Assembly: GCF_900113615.1 (NCBI RefSeq)
Contig: NZ_FOPZ01000005.1
Coordinates: 62,001 to 126,000, forward strand
Direction: 5' to 3'
Source of the DNA: Halorubrum aquaticum
Lineage (GTDB): Archaea > Halobacteriota > Halobacteria > Halobacteriales > Haloferacaceae
Length of the DNA: 64,000 bases
Position numbers and translations under genes: made by a program. Below, piece by piece: positions 8,732 through 18,724 of the stretch. The notes below the pieces were generated by a model that was not told where the DNA came from, searched no databases, and saw only the letters and a program-made list of their open reading frames with translations. The stretch's first letter is position 1. Each line of letters opens with the position of its first letter.

Positions 8732-8810
8732 CCCGTAGCGATCCGTTTCGACTCCTCTCGTCCCACCTCGCCCCGTAGCGATCCGTTTCGCCCCGTACCG
8801 ATCCGTTTTA
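8732..8810. repeat. Degenerate 20-bp repeats ending in a promoter
   Basis: The 19-mer beginning CCCGTAGCGATCCGTTTCG occurs at 8732 and again at 8772. A variant at 8792 changes its last bases to TTTTA, so the final copy forms the TATA-like element (about 8806-8811) of the RDD gene at 8835. Spacings are 40 and 20 bp. A weaker relative lies near 8702. The core CGATCCGTT also occurs in the 19-bp repeat near 6300. Confidence 0.75.
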
Positions 8811-8834
8811 TCTCAAGCCGAGGGACCGATCGCC

Positions 8835-9260
8835 ATGGAACGCCCCCGATTCGGAACGGACACGAACGCAGGACTGCTCCTCCGGCGCGGGGGTGCGCTG
8901 GTCGTCGACGCGCTGCTCGTCGCGACGCTGCTCGGGCTCGCCGCAGTCGCGTTCTCCCTCCTGATCGGGACCTCCCTCCTCGCGGGACGCTTCGTCCTCC
9001 CGGTCGCGTACCTCGGCTACTACGTCGCCTTCGAGGGAACGTTCGGACGAACGCCCGGGAAGGCGCTCCTCGGGCTCGTCGTCCTCGAACGCGACGGGTC
9101 GTCGTGTGGCATCCGGGCGGCGTTCATCCGGAACCTGCTCCGCGTCGTCGACGGCGCGGTCTTCTACCTCGTCGGGGCCGTCGTCGTCCTCCTCACGGAC
9201 GGCGACCGACGCGTCGGCGACCACCTCGCGGGGACGCGGGTCGTACGGTCCGGGGAGTAG
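8835..9260 (+). CDS. RDD-family integral membrane protein
   Basis: 141 aa with three hydrophobic segments (about residues 20-45, 50-65 and 105-125). The family signature is present: R near the N-terminus in RRGGALVVDALLV, FGRTPGKALLGLVVL in the middle, and the terminal DRRVGDHLAGTRVV. RDD proteins are small membrane proteins of mostly unknown function; some bacterial members affect ion transport. The start is 24 bp after a TATA-like element, so the gene looks leaderless. Confidence 0.8.
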   Translation: MERPRFGTDTNAGLLLRRGGALVVDALLVATLLGLAAVAFSLLIGTSLLAGRFVLPVAYLGYYVAFEGTFGRTPGKALLGLVVLERDGSSCGIRAAFIRNLLRVVDGAVFYLVGAVVVLLTDGDRRVGDHLAGTRVVRSGE

Positions 9261-9305
9261 CCGATCGGTCTCGGTCGCGAGAAAGGGAACCTCGGCCGCG
9301 ACCGC

Positions 9306-9770
9306 CTACCGCTTCCCGAACCGCTCGTCGAAGAGGGCGACCACCCGCCGCTCGATCTCGTCGCGGATCGGTCGAACCTCCTCGATCGGGCGCTCGCCGG
9401 GGTCATCGAGGTCCCAGTCGTCCGTGTCGACGCCCGGTAGCTCCAGGGTCGAACACCCCATCGTCGCGACGAAGTCGGACTCCGCGAGCGTCGCCTCCGA
9501 GACGTGCTGCGGGGTACGCCCGTTCACGTCGAGGCCGACCTCGGCGAGCGCCTCGACGACCACGTCGTGGACCGCGTCCGCGGGGGCGGTCCCGCCCGTG
9601 ACGATCTCGACCCGACCCTCGAGTCCGCGCTCGCTCCGTTCGCGTTCGGCGAACGCGGTCGCCATTTGGCTGCGGCCGGCGTTCCGGACGCACATGAACG
9701 TGAGCGTCGTCGGTTCGGCTCCGTCGCCGTTCGATTCCGGGCCGTCGTCCGCGGTGTCGGTGGACGTCAT
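9306..9770 (-). CDS. Low-molecular-weight phosphatase (LMW-PTP / arsenate reductase fold)
   Basis: 154 aa. The catalytic P-loop C-X5-R is C27-VRNAG-R33, preceded by a disordered acidic leader. The general-acid aspartate would be in the DLDDPGERP segment. It follows phoU at the end of the pst operon with a 38-nt gap, so it may act in phosphate metabolism. LMW protein-tyrosine phosphatases and ArsC-type arsenate reductases share this fold and cannot be separated here. A long open frame upstream in the same phase (to 11123) is antisense-like read-through over phoU and pstB and is not part of the gene. Confidence 0.8.
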   Translation of the reverse strand: MTSTDTADDGPESNGDGAEPTTLTFMCVRNAGRSQMATAFAERERSERGLEGRVEIVTGGTAPADAVHDVVVEALAEVGLDVNGRTPQHVSEATLAESDFVATMGCSTLELPGVDTDDWDLDDPGERPIEEVRPIRDEIERRVVALFDERFGKR

Positions 9771-9808
9771 GGTGGATCGGAGTCGCCTCCCGGCGACTCG
9801 GTGGGCTT

Positions 9809-10513
9809 TCAGTAGATCAGCTCGTCGTCGTTCTCGATCATGTACAGCGCGCGGGCCGCGATGTTGACCGCGTGGTCGCCCACGCGCTCGAGGTCGCGGA
9901 CCGCCAGCAGCGCGCGGGAGACCTCGTCGAGTGCGCCGGCCAGCTCCTCGGAGTCCGGGTCCGACTCGCCGCTCCGGTTCGCCTCGACGCGTGCGCGGTC
10001 GGCCTCGAGCAGGTCGCGGACGACCGCCTCGCTGGCCTGTCGGCACCGCTCGTCGAGGTCGTCGTCCCGGGCGGCGACCGCCCGGCAGGCGTCGGGATCG
10101 CCCGCCTCGTAGGCGGCCACCGCGTCGGCGACCATCTCGCCCGCCTCGTCGCCGATCTCGCGGAAGTCGACCGCGGGGTGGAGCCCGCCCTCGTCGCCGC
10201 CGTACCCCGCGAGGTTGGTCGCGAGGTCGGCGACGCGCTCGAGGTCGGTGATGACCTTGAAGGAGGCCGTCACCAGCCGGAGGTCGCTCGCGACGGGCTG
10301 TTGGAGCGCGAGCAGCTCCGTACACTCCTCCTCGAGTTCGAGGTAGCGGTCGTTGACCTCGTAGTCGCCCTCGATGACCTCCCGAGCGAGGTCGTCGTCG
10401 CCGGTCTCGGCGGCCTCGACCGCGGCGTCGTACCGCTCCAACACGAGATCGCCCATCGAGACGACCTCCGCGCGGAGGTCCTCGAGCCGCTGTTGGTAGT
10501 TCTCTCGGGGCAT
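9809..10513 (-). CDS. phoU: PhoU phosphate-signalling regulator
   Basis: 234 aa made of two repeated three-helix PhoU bundles. The metal-cluster E/DxxxD segments are visible, for example VITDLERVADLATNLAGY (first half) and VRDLERVGDHAVNIAARALYMIEN (second half). PhoU modulates the Pst transporter and phosphate-dependent regulation at the membrane. Its start directly abuts the pstB stop. Confidence 0.92.
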   Translation of the reverse strand: MPRENYQQRLEDLRAEVVSMGDLVLERYDAAVEAAETGDDDLAREVIEGDYEVNDRYLELEEECTELLALQQPVASDLRLVTASFKVITDLERVADLATNLAGYGGDEGGLHPAVDFREIGDEAGEMVADAVAAYEAGDPDACRAVAARDDDLDERCRQASEAVVRDLLEADRARVEANRSGESDPDSEELAGALDEVSRALLAVRDLERVGDHAVNIAARALYMIENDDELIY

Positions 10514-11356
<843 letters not shown>

Positions 11357-11357
11357 G

Positions 11358-13124
11358 TTAGTTCCCCCGCTCCGCGCGGTTCCGAAGCAGTATCGCCGTT
11401 CCGTTCATGCCGACGAGGATGATCAGGAGCGTGATCACGCCGGCCGCGACGACGCCGTACCGGAAGTCCGCCTGCGGGAAGCCGGCCCACGCGTAGATCT
11501 GCATCGGCATGGCGCTGAATCGGCTGAAGAGGCTGGTCGGCGCGCTGAACACCGTCGTCGCCGCGCCGATCATGATGAGCGGCGCGGTCTCGCCTATCGC
11601 CCGCCCGAGCGCGAGGATCGTCCCCGTCAGGATGCCGGGGAACGCCTCGGGGAGGACGACGTTCTTCGTCGTCTGCCACCGCGTCGCGCCCATCGCGTCC
11701 GACCCACGCCGGAGGTCGTCCGGCACCGACCGGATCGCCTCCTGTGCGGAGATGATCGTGATCGGGAGGATGAGAAGCGACAGCGTCAACGACGCGGTCA
11801 CCGCCGTGCCGTATCCGAACCCGAGCAGGTTCGCGAACAGGCCCAATCCGAGCAGCCCGTAGACGACCGACGGGATGGCGGCCAGGTTCGCGATGTTGAT
11901 CTGGAGCAGCCGCGTCAGCGACCCGACGACGCCGCTCCCGGCGGTGTACTCCTCGAGGAAGACGGAGGTGCCGACGCCGAGCACGAACGACAGCACCGCC
12001 ACGAGCGCGATGATGATCACCGAGCCGACGATCGCCGGATACAGCCCCGCTTCGGCGGCGGTCCGTGACGGCGCCTCGGTGACGTAGCCCGGGTCGAGCC
12101 ACGGGTCCGGAGCGGGAACGCCCCACGCCTCGACGACGAGCGCGCCGACGAGGACGCCCCCGCCGATCAGGAGCGGGAGTCCGAGGCCGACCACCCCGTC
12201 CCCGCCGTCGATCACTCGGTGGACGTAGACCGCCGTCGGCACGCCCGTCAACGCGATCACGATCAGCGTGGTCGGACCGGGGAGCCCGACGCTCCCGGCG
12301 AGGAACCCGCCGGCGGTCGCGAGCGCGAGCGGAACGCCGCCGACCACGGCCGCCCCGACCCGGCTCCCGCGGGCGTCGACGAGGAACGCGCCGACGGCCG
12401 CGATCGGGACCGCGAGCGTCCAGAGGTAGATGATGAGATCCGACGGGTACGTCCCGACGACGCCACGGAGGAACACCGCGGCGACGAGCCCGACGAGCCC
12501 GACCGGGATCGCGGCCGTCACCGCCCGGTTGGCGGCGCGCCGACTGCCGTACGCGTACAGGGCCGCGGCCGGAAGGACGCCGAGCGTGTACGCGAGGAAC
12601 CACACCAGTTCGTCGAACACCAGGAACAGGGTCCCGACGGCGAGCCCGATCGCGACCCCGCCGACGAGCCGACCGAGCAGGCCGAAGCCGACCGCCCCGA
12701 CGCGACCCCGACTGCCGACGTACGCGAGGTACGCCGTGGTGGGCGCGACGACGACGAAGAGGTACGCGAGCTGCCAACTGAGTCGCGGGATCGTCACGAC
12801 GAACGCCTCGATGGCGGCGAAGGCCGCGGCGACGACGACGAGGCCGCCGCCGAGCACGCCGGCGACCCGCCGGGTCACGGCCGGGTCGCCGGCGCTGTAC
12901 AGACAGAAGAGGAGGAACGGAACGACGAGGGTCAGGAAGTACGTCAACAGCCACTCGGGACTCGCGTTCGCCAGGTCGAAGGCGTCGATCGCGACGTACA
13001 CCAAGAGGACGCCGAGCGCGACGAGTCCCGCCACGCTCGCGCCGAGCGAGAGGTATTCGAAGGCGATCCCCCGTACTCGGCTGACTTCACCGAATCCGGC
13101 CGCGTTCGAGTCGTCGGTCGCCAT
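11358..13124 (-). CDS. pstA: Phosphate ABC transporter permease PstA with long N-terminal membrane extension
   Basis: 588 aa, about twice the usual PstA length of some 300. The C-terminal half (from about residue 330) is a normal PstA permease with the EAA-loop segment [27 protein letters not shown]. The N-terminal 300 residues hold about eight further hydrophobic helices with no recognised domain. The ATG overlaps the pstC stop (ATGA), so the two permeases are probably coupled. Long PstA proteins are, to my knowledge, usual in haloarchaea. The role of the extension is unknown. Confidence 0.9.
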   Translation of the reverse strand: MATDDSNAAGFGEVSRVRGIAFEYLSLGASVAGLVALGVLLVYVAIDAFDLANASPEWLLTYFLTLVVPFLLFCLYSAGDPAVTRRVAGVLGGGLVVVAAAFAAIEAFVVTIPRLSWQLAYLFVVVAPTTAYLAYVGSRGRVGAVGFGLLGRLVGGVAIGLAVGTLFLVFDELVWFLAYTLGVLPAAALYAYGSRRAANRAVTAAIPVGLVGLVAAVFLRGVVGTYPSDLIIYLWTLAVPIAAVGAFLVDARGSRVGAAVVGGVPLALATAGGFLAGSVGLPGPTTLIVIALTGVPTAVYVHRVIDGGDGVVGLGLPLLIGGGVLVGALVVEAWGVPAPDPWLDPGYVTEAPSRTAAEAGLYPAIVGSVIIIALVAVLSFVLGVGTSVFLEEYTAGSGVVGSLTRLLQINIANLAAIPSVVYGLLGLGLFANLLGFGYGTAVTASLTLSLLILPITIISAQEAIRSVPDDLRRGSDAMGATRWQTTKNVVLPEAFPGILTGTILALGRAIGETAPLIMIGAATTVFSAPTSLFSRFSAMPMQIYAWAGFPQADFRYGVVAAGVITLLIILVGMNGTAILLRNRAERGN

Positions 13125-14098
13125 CAGTACTCCTCCCGGTAGCGTTCCGCGATGATGTCACTGAGTACGTTCATTACGAGCGTCACCACGAACAGCGCGA
13201 GTCCGAGCGCGAACATCGAGTCGTACGGTATCGTCCCGCCGGTGAGGTCGCCGCCCGCGATCTGTACCATCGCGACGGTGATCGTCATCCCGGAGTCCAA
13301 GAGCACGTCCGCCGGGTTGAAATACGGGATCCCGAAGAGCGTCTCGCCGACCGCCGGCATCCGCGCCTGTGCGCCCATCGCGACGACGACGATCATCGTC
13401 TCGCCGATGGCGCGCGAGACGGCGAGGATGTACGAGGAGGCGATCCCCGAGATCGACGCGGGGACGACGATCCCGGTCGAGACCTCGAACTTCGTCGCGC
13501 CGAGGCCGTAGCCGGCCTGCCGCAGGTCGTCGGGGACTGCGCTCATCGCGTCCTCGGAGATGGACGACACCATCGGGATCGTCATGATCCCGACCATGAT
13601 CGACGCCGACAACGCGTTGAAGGTGCTTATCTCCGGAAACAGGGTCGCCTTCAGCGCCGGCGTGACGTACACCAGCGCGAAGTAGCCGTACACGACCGTC
13701 GGGATGCCGGCGAGGATCTCCAAAAGCGGCTTGAGGATCGAGCGCGCGTTCGGGGTCGCGTACTCGCTGAGGTAGATCGCGGTCAACGTCCCGGTCGGCA
13801 GCGCGATGAACGCCGCCGTGACCGTAACCACGATCGTCCCGATCAGGAGGGGGACGATGCCGAACGACTGCCCGCCGCCCGCCGGATTCGGGCTCCAGTT
13901 GGTGCTGGTCAGGAACTCGGCGATCGGTACCTCCGAGAAGAACACCACCGCGTCCGACAGGAGGGTCACGAAGATCGCGACCGTCGTGAGCAGGGTGACC
14001 GCCGCGCACGCGGCGAAGAAGCCGCCGTAGGTTCCTTCCTTCAGCCGTCTGAGCCCGCTCCGACGCTGGAGATCGGGGCTTTCGGTACTATCTGTCAC
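13124..14098 (-). CDS. pstC: Phosphate ABC transporter permease PstC
   Basis: 324 aa with six membrane helices and the EAA loop in SAVPDDLRQAGYGLGATKFEVSTGIVVPAS. It pairs with PstA to form the inner channel for phosphate from PstS. It lies 56 nt after pstS, and its stop overlaps the pstA start by 4 nt. Confidence 0.93.
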   Translation of the reverse strand: MTDSTESPDLQRRSGLRRLKEGTYGGFFAACAAVTLLTTVAIFVTLLSDAVVFFSEVPIAEFLTSTNWSPNPAGGGQSFGIVPLLIGTIVVTVTAAFIALPTGTLTAIYLSEYATPNARSILKPLLEILAGIPTVVYGYFALVYVTPALKATLFPEISTFNALSASIMVGIMTIPMVSSISEDAMSAVPDDLRQAGYGLGATKFEVSTGIVVPASISGIASSYILAVSRAIGETMIVVVAMGAQARMPAVGETLFGIPYFNPADVLLDSGMTITVAMVQIAGGDLTGGTIPYDSMFALGLALFVVTLVMNVLSDIIAERYREEY

Positions 14099-14154
14099 AA
14101 CCGGTCGGGTATCGCACGCTGTCGTAAATCAATACACCGATTCATCACGGGGAG

Positions 14155-15183
14155 TTACCCCTGTGCCTGCTCGATCGCGTCCTCGAGCTTTTGACTCTGC
14201 TCCTCCTGGGTCTCCTCGGTCGCCGGGACGTACCCCACGTCGCCGGCGACGAGGTCCTCGTTCGTCGTCTGCTCGACGAAGTAGCGGGCGAACTCGGCGA
14301 CGTGTTCGTTCCCGAGCGACTCCATCGAGGGGTAGGTGAAGAGCGGGCGGGAGAGGGGTGTGTACTCGCCGTTGGACGCCGTTTCGAGGCTCGGCTCGAC
14401 GGGCCCGTCGCCGGAGTCGATCCCGAGCGCCTTGAGCTGGTCGGGGTTCTGGAAGTAGTACGCGAAGCCGAAGTACCCGATCGCGTACTCGCTGCCCGCG
14501 ACGCCGGTGGCGATGTTGTTGTCCTGTTCGGTCGCCTGGTAGTCGCTGGTGTGACCGCGCTCGCCGAGGACGGACTCGATGAAGTAGTCGTACGTCCCGG
14601 AGGTGTCGGCGGCGCCGTACCGCTCGATCTCCTCGTTCGGGAACTCGTTGCGGACCTCGTCCCACGTCTCGACGGCGTCGGACTCCCAGATCGTCGCGAG
14701 CTCCTCGACCGTGAGCGAGTCGATCCAGTCGGCCTCGGGGTTGACGACGACCGTGAGCGCGTCCGTCGCCGCGATCAGTTCGATGTACTCGACGCCGTTG
14801 TCCGCACAGAGCTGTTCTTCCTCCGGCTGGATGGGTCGACTCGCGTTGTTGAAGTCCGTCTCGCCGACACAGAAGTAGTTGGAGAAGCCCCCGCCGGAGC
14901 CGGTCGAGCTGATGGTGGGGTCGATGCCTGGGTGTTCCTCGGCGAAGTCTTCCATGACCGCGCTCATCAGCGGGAACACGGTACTCGATCCGGCGATGTT
15001 GATCGAACCGGAGAGCGAATCTCCGCCGTCTCCAGAACCGTCGCCGGAACCGTCACCGCCGGAGCCACCGTCCCCCGAGCTCTGTGTACAACCCGCGAGC
15101 GCCAACGCACCGGCACCGGCGAGCGCCGCGAGCGATCTCCGTCGCGTGATTCCCTCCGCCTCCAGGTTCTGGCTGGGTGCCAT
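14155..15183 (-). CDS. pstS: Phosphate-binding lipoprotein PstS (Tat-exported)
   Basis: 342 aa from the ATG at 15183. A Tat motif R14-R15-R16-S-L precedes the hydrophobic core and the lipobox LAGC with Cys32, so the protein is anchored outside the membrane. A Gly/Ser/Asp linker follows. Phosphate-site segments include IAGSSTVFPL, STGSGGGFSNYFCVGETDFNNASRPI and GAADTSGTYDYF. This is the first gene of pstSCAB-phoU. A TATA-like element at 15207-15213 lies 24-30 bp upstream. Confidence 0.93.
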   Translation of the reverse strand: MAPSQNLEAEGITRRRSLAALAGAGALALAGCTQSSGDGGSGGDGSGDGSGDGGDSLSGSINIAGSSTVFPLMSAVMEDFAEEHPGIDPTISSTGSGGGFSNYFCVGETDFNNASRPIQPEEEQLCADNGVEYIELIAATDALTVVVNPEADWIDSLTVEELATIWESDAVETWDEVRNEFPNEEIERYGAADTSGTYDYFIESVLGERGHTSDYQATEQDNNIATGVAGSEYAIGYFGFAYYFQNPDQLKALGIDSGDGPVEPSLETASNGEYTPLSRPLFTYPSMESLGNEHVAEFARYFVEQTTNEDLVAGDVGYVPATEETQEEQSQKLEDAIEQAQG

Positions 15184-15401
15184 CACCGGATCGTGGACGA
15201 AGACCACGTAAATACGATGCTATGAGGAATATACGACGGGGTGTAGTGAACGATAGTGCTATATATGACTATGATACCTATATATCTCGAACTCAGGGCG
15301 CGCCGAACGCCGACGATCCGGCTACGGGACGTCCAGTCGACGATCCATATATAGCCGTATGGCCCTCTATACCGGACGATATACGCCACATATAATCGAT
15401 T
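15184..15401. promoter_or_regulatory. AT-rich divergent control region between pstS and a DUF7260-like gene
   Basis: 218 bp that is strikingly AT-rich in a GC-rich genome. The octamer CTATATAT occurs near 15260 and again near 15280, spaced about two DNA turns. A further CATATATA lies near 15347, and GATATAC-type elements near 15377. The part next to 15183 contains the pstS TATA-like box. The layout (repeated AT boxes between a phosphate-uptake operon and a divergent gene) fits phosphate-responsive control, but no known haloarchaeal P-box could be assigned by eye. Confidence 0.55.
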
Positions 15402-16298
15402 ATGCCCGATCAACGTATCTCGGGAGACATGGCGACGATCGATCCCGGGAACGGCTCCGATCCCGACGGCGCGGAGCGACTACGTAGCGCCGAGTCCCTT
15501 CTGTGTGCCGCCCGCGACGCCCTCCGCGTCGAGCGCCGGCGGACCGTCGACGAACGGGAGGCCTTCGAGGCGTTTCGGTCGCGCGTTCGAGGGATCTCCG
15601 CGGAGGCGACGGCGACGACGGGAGCGGGACCCGCCGCGGAAGCCGGGACGGTGACCGCCGCGGCCCCGGATCCGTCGCGGCTCCGGGGCACGACGGGAAC
15701 CACCGGTCCGGGACTCGTCGCGATCCGGAACGCCTACGAGGAGACGGTGATGTCCGTACCCCACTACGACGAGGAGTACAACGACACGTACGAACGCAGC
15801 CTCGCGGAGGAGTTCGGCCCGGAGCTCGCGCTCGCGCTCACCCGAGAGCCGACGCTACACGAGCGGTACCGGTCGTCGCTTCTGGCGAAGACGACGGAGG
15901 CGATACGGCGGCGGGACGAACTCGTCGGGATCGTCGAGTCCGAGTCGTCGTCGGTCTCCCGCGCCCGCGAGGACCTCTCCCCGATCGTCGAGGAGGTCGA
16001 GACCGTCTCACGGCGGGAGTTCGAGGCCGAGCGGTTCGGCGCGCTCGACGCGTATCGCGCTCGGTTGAACGTCCTCGCCGGGACGTGCGACGAGATCGCG
16101 GCCCGTCGGCAGGAGGAGCGGATCGACGGGGAGCGGTCGGCGAACGTCGCCGGGATCGTCTCGGACGTACAGGCGTACCTCTACCGGGAACTGCCGGTCA
16201 CGTATCCCGTCCTCGCGGCCGTCGCCGCGGTCGGCGGCCGGATCGAGTCGGTTCGGCTCGACGTCGAGCGAGCGATGATCCACGCCGAGTCGTCGTAG
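15402..16298 (+). CDS. Haloarchaeal helical protein, possibly DUF7260
   Basis: 298 aa, function unknown. It is mostly charged helix, with possible coiled coil near the N-terminus (residues 20-65) and in the last 140 residues. There is no signal peptide or membrane helix. The central NAYEETVMSVPHYDEEYNDTYERSLAEEFG block is the most conserved-looking part and recalls the uncharacterised haloarchaeal DUF7260 group (from memory). It is divergent from pstS across a shared AT-rich control region. Confidence 0.65.
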   Translation: MPDQRISGDMATIDPGNGSDPDGAERLRSAESLLCAARDALRVERRRTVDEREAFEAFRSRVRGISAEATATTGAGPAAEAGTVTAAAPDPSRLRGTTGTTGPGLVAIRNAYEETVMSVPHYDEEYNDTYERSLAEEFGPELALALTREPTLHERYRSSLLAKTTEAIRRRDELVGIVESESSSVSRAREDLSPIVEEVETVSRREFEAERFGALDAYRARLNVLAGTCDEIAARRQEERIDGERSANVAGIVSDVQAYLYRELPVTYPVLAAVAAVGGRIESVRLDVERAMIHAESS

Positions 16299-16307
16299 GG
16301 AGGCCGC

Positions 16308-16547
16308 TCACTCCTCGACGTGTTCGGCGAGGAGCCGCTCGGCGTGCGCCTCCGAGTCGGCCGTCTCCCATCGGACGCGGGTCGCGTCGCCGTAGGCGAG
16401 CGCCTCCTTCAGCTCGTCGCGGAGGACGCCCGTCCCGAACCCGACGGTCTCCTTCCCGTCGTCGCCGAGCTCGTAGAGGCCGTATCGGTTCGGCGCGCTC
16501 CCGACGGTCGAACGGTCGAGGTCGCGCCAGGGTTTCGCGAGGCTCAC
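16308..16547 (-). CDS. Small conserved haloarchaeal protein
   Basis: 79 aa, cytosolic and acidic. The sequence SAPNRYGLYELGDDGKETVGFGTGVLRDELKEALAYG looks like a compact domain; the closest label I can recall is DUF7508, which I could not verify. It lies 6 nt after the DUF5796 gene and is probably its operon partner. No function can be assigned. Confidence 0.6.
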   Translation of the reverse strand: MSLAKPWRDLDRSTVGSAPNRYGLYELGDDGKETVGFGTGVLRDELKEALAYGDATRVRWETADSEAHAERLLAEHVEE

Positions 16548-16553
16548 GGTCGG

Positions 16554-17012
16554 TCAGCGGTGGGCGTCGAGGCCCTCCTCGGGGCCCGCGACGATCTCGT
16601 AGCTCTCCTCGGTCCAGCCGTCCTCGACGAAGACGAACACCCGACCGCCGGCGACCTCCGGGTCGGCGGTCACCCGGTTGCGCTGGCCCTCGCGGCCGAC
16701 GATCACGCCGGGGAACACCTCGTCAGTCTCGTCGGAGTCGACCACGACGCGGCCGACGCCGGAGTCGCGGAGGATGTCCTCGCCGGTGTTGTAGTCGTTC
16801 ACGTACGTCATCACGCCCTCGGTCTCGGTCGGGTCGGTGACGAGCACGTGCGTCTCCTTGCCCGGTCCGGCGGTGACCGTCCCCTCCATGGACTCGGGGA
16901 CGCCGCGGTACAGCGTGGTTCGACCGTCGAGGTACTCGACGACGACGCCCTCCTCGCGGAGGTCGACGCCGATCGAGGTCGGCGGGACGTCGCCGGGTGC
17001 GGATGCGGACAT
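16554..17012 (-). CDS. DUF5796-family protein
   Basis: 152 aa, beta-rich, no membrane segment. VTDPTETEGVMTYVNDYNTGEDIL and RVFVFVEDGWTEESYEIV match the haloarchaeal DUF5796 family, whose function is unknown. It is the first gene of a two-gene unit and is divergent from the shikimate kinase gene, with 119 bp between starts. Confidence 0.7.
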   Translation of the reverse strand: MSASAPGDVPPTSIGVDLREEGVVVEYLDGRTTLYRGVPESMEGTVTAGPGKETHVLVTDPTETEGVMTYVNDYNTGEDILRDSGVGRVVVDSDETDEVFPGVIVGREGQRNRVTADPEVAGGRVFVFVEDGWTEESYEIVAGPEEGLDAHR

Positions 17013-17131
17013 GTCGGTCGCTCCGGCCGCCGACGTGAAAAGGACCGCGCTCGCGGGGGACGACGGGACGGTACCCTCGCAGGCTCGCCGCGACCGCTAA
17101 CCCTTTGAGGACCCTCGTCGCGAGTGCGTGT

Positions 17132-18076
17132 ATGGAGGGACGGGCGGCCGCGCTCGGCGCGGGAACCGTGTTGAACGCCCTGGCGACGGGGACGGGTGCG
17201 GCCTTCGGGCTCGACGTCGAGACGCGCGCGACCGTCGATCTCGACCCCGGAACCGACGCCGTCGAGGGAACCATCGCGGAGGACCCCGACGGCGACACGG
17301 CGCTCATCGAGCGCTGCGTCGCGCTCGCGACCGAGCGATGGGGCGACGGCGAGGGCGGGACCGTCCGAACCGACAGCGACGTGCCGCTGGCGGCGGGTCT
17401 CAAGAGCTCCAGCGCGGCCGCCAACGCGACCGTCCTCGCGACCTGCGACGCGCTCGGGTTGACGGTCGGCGACGCCGGCGATCCGGCGGCTCCCGACTCG
17501 GCGGCCTCCGACCCGGAGACCGGCGGGACGGCCGTCGACGTGACCCGGCTCGACGCCTGTCGACTCGGCGTGCGCGCGGCCCGCGAGGCCGGCGTCACCG
17601 TCACCGGCGCGTTCGACGACGCGGCCGCCTCGATGCTGGGCGGCGTCTGTCTCACCGACAACGGCGAGGACCGCCTCCGCGCCCGCGACCCGGTCGACTG
17701 GGACGTCCTCGTCTGGACGCCTCCCGAGCGGGCCTACAGCGCCGACGCCGACGTCGAGCGCTGTGCGGCCGTCGCGCCGATGGCCGACCTCGTCGACGAC
17801 CTGGCCGCGGACGGGCGGTACACGGAGGCGATGACCGTCAACGGGCTCGCCTTCTCGGCCGCGCTCGGCTTCGACACGGACCCCGCCGTCGAGGCGATGC
17901 CCCGCGCGTCGGGGGTGTCGCTTTCGGGGACCGGCCCGAGCGTCGTCGCCGTCGCGGACGCGGCCGACCCCGACGCCGACCTCGACGCCCTCGCGGAGCC
18001 GTGGGGCGACCGACCGGGAACCCTTCGACGGACGACGACGCGAAACGACGGCGCGTACACCGGTGATTCACCATGA
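17132..18076 (+). CDS. aroK: Archaeal shikimate kinase (GHMP superfamily)
   Basis: 314 aa. It phosphorylates shikimate on the chorismate pathway. This is the archaeal GHMP-type enzyme, unrelated to bacterial AroK. The N-terminus MEGRAAALGAGTVLNALATG is characteristic, the phosphate loop is DVPLAAGLKSSSAAANA, and the C-terminal motif is VSLSGTGPSVVAVAD. A halophilic acidic insert lies around residues 120-140. The ATG at 17132 fits the family start. The stop overlaps the chorismate mutase ATG (ATGA), so the two are coupled. Confidence 0.9.
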   Translation: MEGRAAALGAGTVLNALATGTGAAFGLDVETRATVDLDPGTDAVEGTIAEDPDGDTALIERCVALATERWGDGEGGTVRTDSDVPLAAGLKSSSAAANATVLATCDALGLTVGDAGDPAAPDSAASDPETGGTAVDVTRLDACRLGVRAAREAGVTVTGAFDDAAASMLGGVCLTDNGEDRLRARDPVDWDVLVWTPPERAYSADADVERCAAVAPMADLVDDLAADGRYTEAMTVNGLAFSAALGFDTDPAVEAMPRASGVSLSGTGPSVVAVADAADPDADLDALAEPWGDRPGTLRRTTTRNDGAYTGDSP

Positions 18077-18369
18077 GCACTGACACATCCGACCCCGAAG
18101 AGATGAGCCTCGACGAACTCCGCCGGGAGATCGAGGACATCGACCAAGAGATCGTCGAACTGATCGCCCGCCGGACGTACGTCGCCGACACGGTCGCGCA
18201 GGTGAAAGAGAAGCGGGACCTCCCGACCACCGACGAGTCACAGGAGGCCCGCGTGATGGACCGCGCCGGCGAGAACGCCGAGCAGTTCGACGTCGACGTG
18301 AACCTCGTGAAGGCGATCTTCAGGCTGCTGATCGAGTTGAACAAGGCCGAACAGCGGGAGAGCCGGTAG
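18073..18369 (+). CDS. aroQ: Chorismate mutase (AroQ class)
   Basis: 98 aa all-helical enzyme turning chorismate into prephenate for Phe and Tyr synthesis. It has LRREIEDIDQEIVELIARR, then VKEKRDLPTTDESQEARVM, and ends FRLLIELNKAEQRESR. It is translationally coupled to shikimate kinase. A degenerate copy of its last codons lies 670 bp downstream (19042-19083). Its stop is 1 nt from the convergent toxin stop. Confidence 0.92.
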   Translation: MSTDTSDPEEMSLDELRREIEDIDQEIVELIARRTYVADTVAQVKEKRDLPTTDESQEARVMDRAGENAEQFDVDVNLVKAIFRLLIELNKAEQRESR

Positions 18370-18370
18370 C

Positions 18371-18724
18371 TCAGTCGAGGCCGAGACTCAGCTGTAACGC
18401 CTCGTCGACTTCAGCCATCGTAGGTCCGTCGAGTGAACCGACGACCGAGTGGATCCGTTCCGGAACCGAGACGGTTCGAATCTGGTCGAGCCGGATCGAC
18501 GAATCCTTTTCGAGCGGTGACCCGTCCGCCTCGACGAACACCTCGAACGGATACTCGCGGTAGGTCCCCGTGACGGGCGCGACGATGGTCGTACTGGAGT
18601 TCCGGTTTCCGATATCGTTTTGAACGACCACGGCCGGGCGCGTCTTCTTCATCTCGTGTCCTTCGGCGGGGTCGAATCGAACGATAACCACGTCGCCCCG
18701 TCGCACGTCCGTGCCGTCACTCAT
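18371..18724 (-). CDS. MazF/PemK-family toxin, module 1
   Basis: 117 aa, predicted endoribonuclease of the MazF/PemK fold. The family opening DVRRGDVVIVRFDPAEGHEMKKTRPAVVVQND and the TIVAPVTG strand are present. Its start overlaps the antitoxin stop by 8 nt (18717-18724). It is a clear paralogue of the toxin at 19080-19433, sharing RRGD-VIV, VVQNDIGN, YPFEV and EVDEAL-SLGL blocks. Confidence 0.85.
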   Translation of the reverse strand: MSDGTDVRRGDVVIVRFDPAEGHEMKKTRPAVVVQNDIGNRNSSTTIVAPVTGTYREYPFEVFVEADGSPLEKDSSIRLDQIRTVSVPERIHSVVGSLDGPTMAEVDEALQLSLGLD

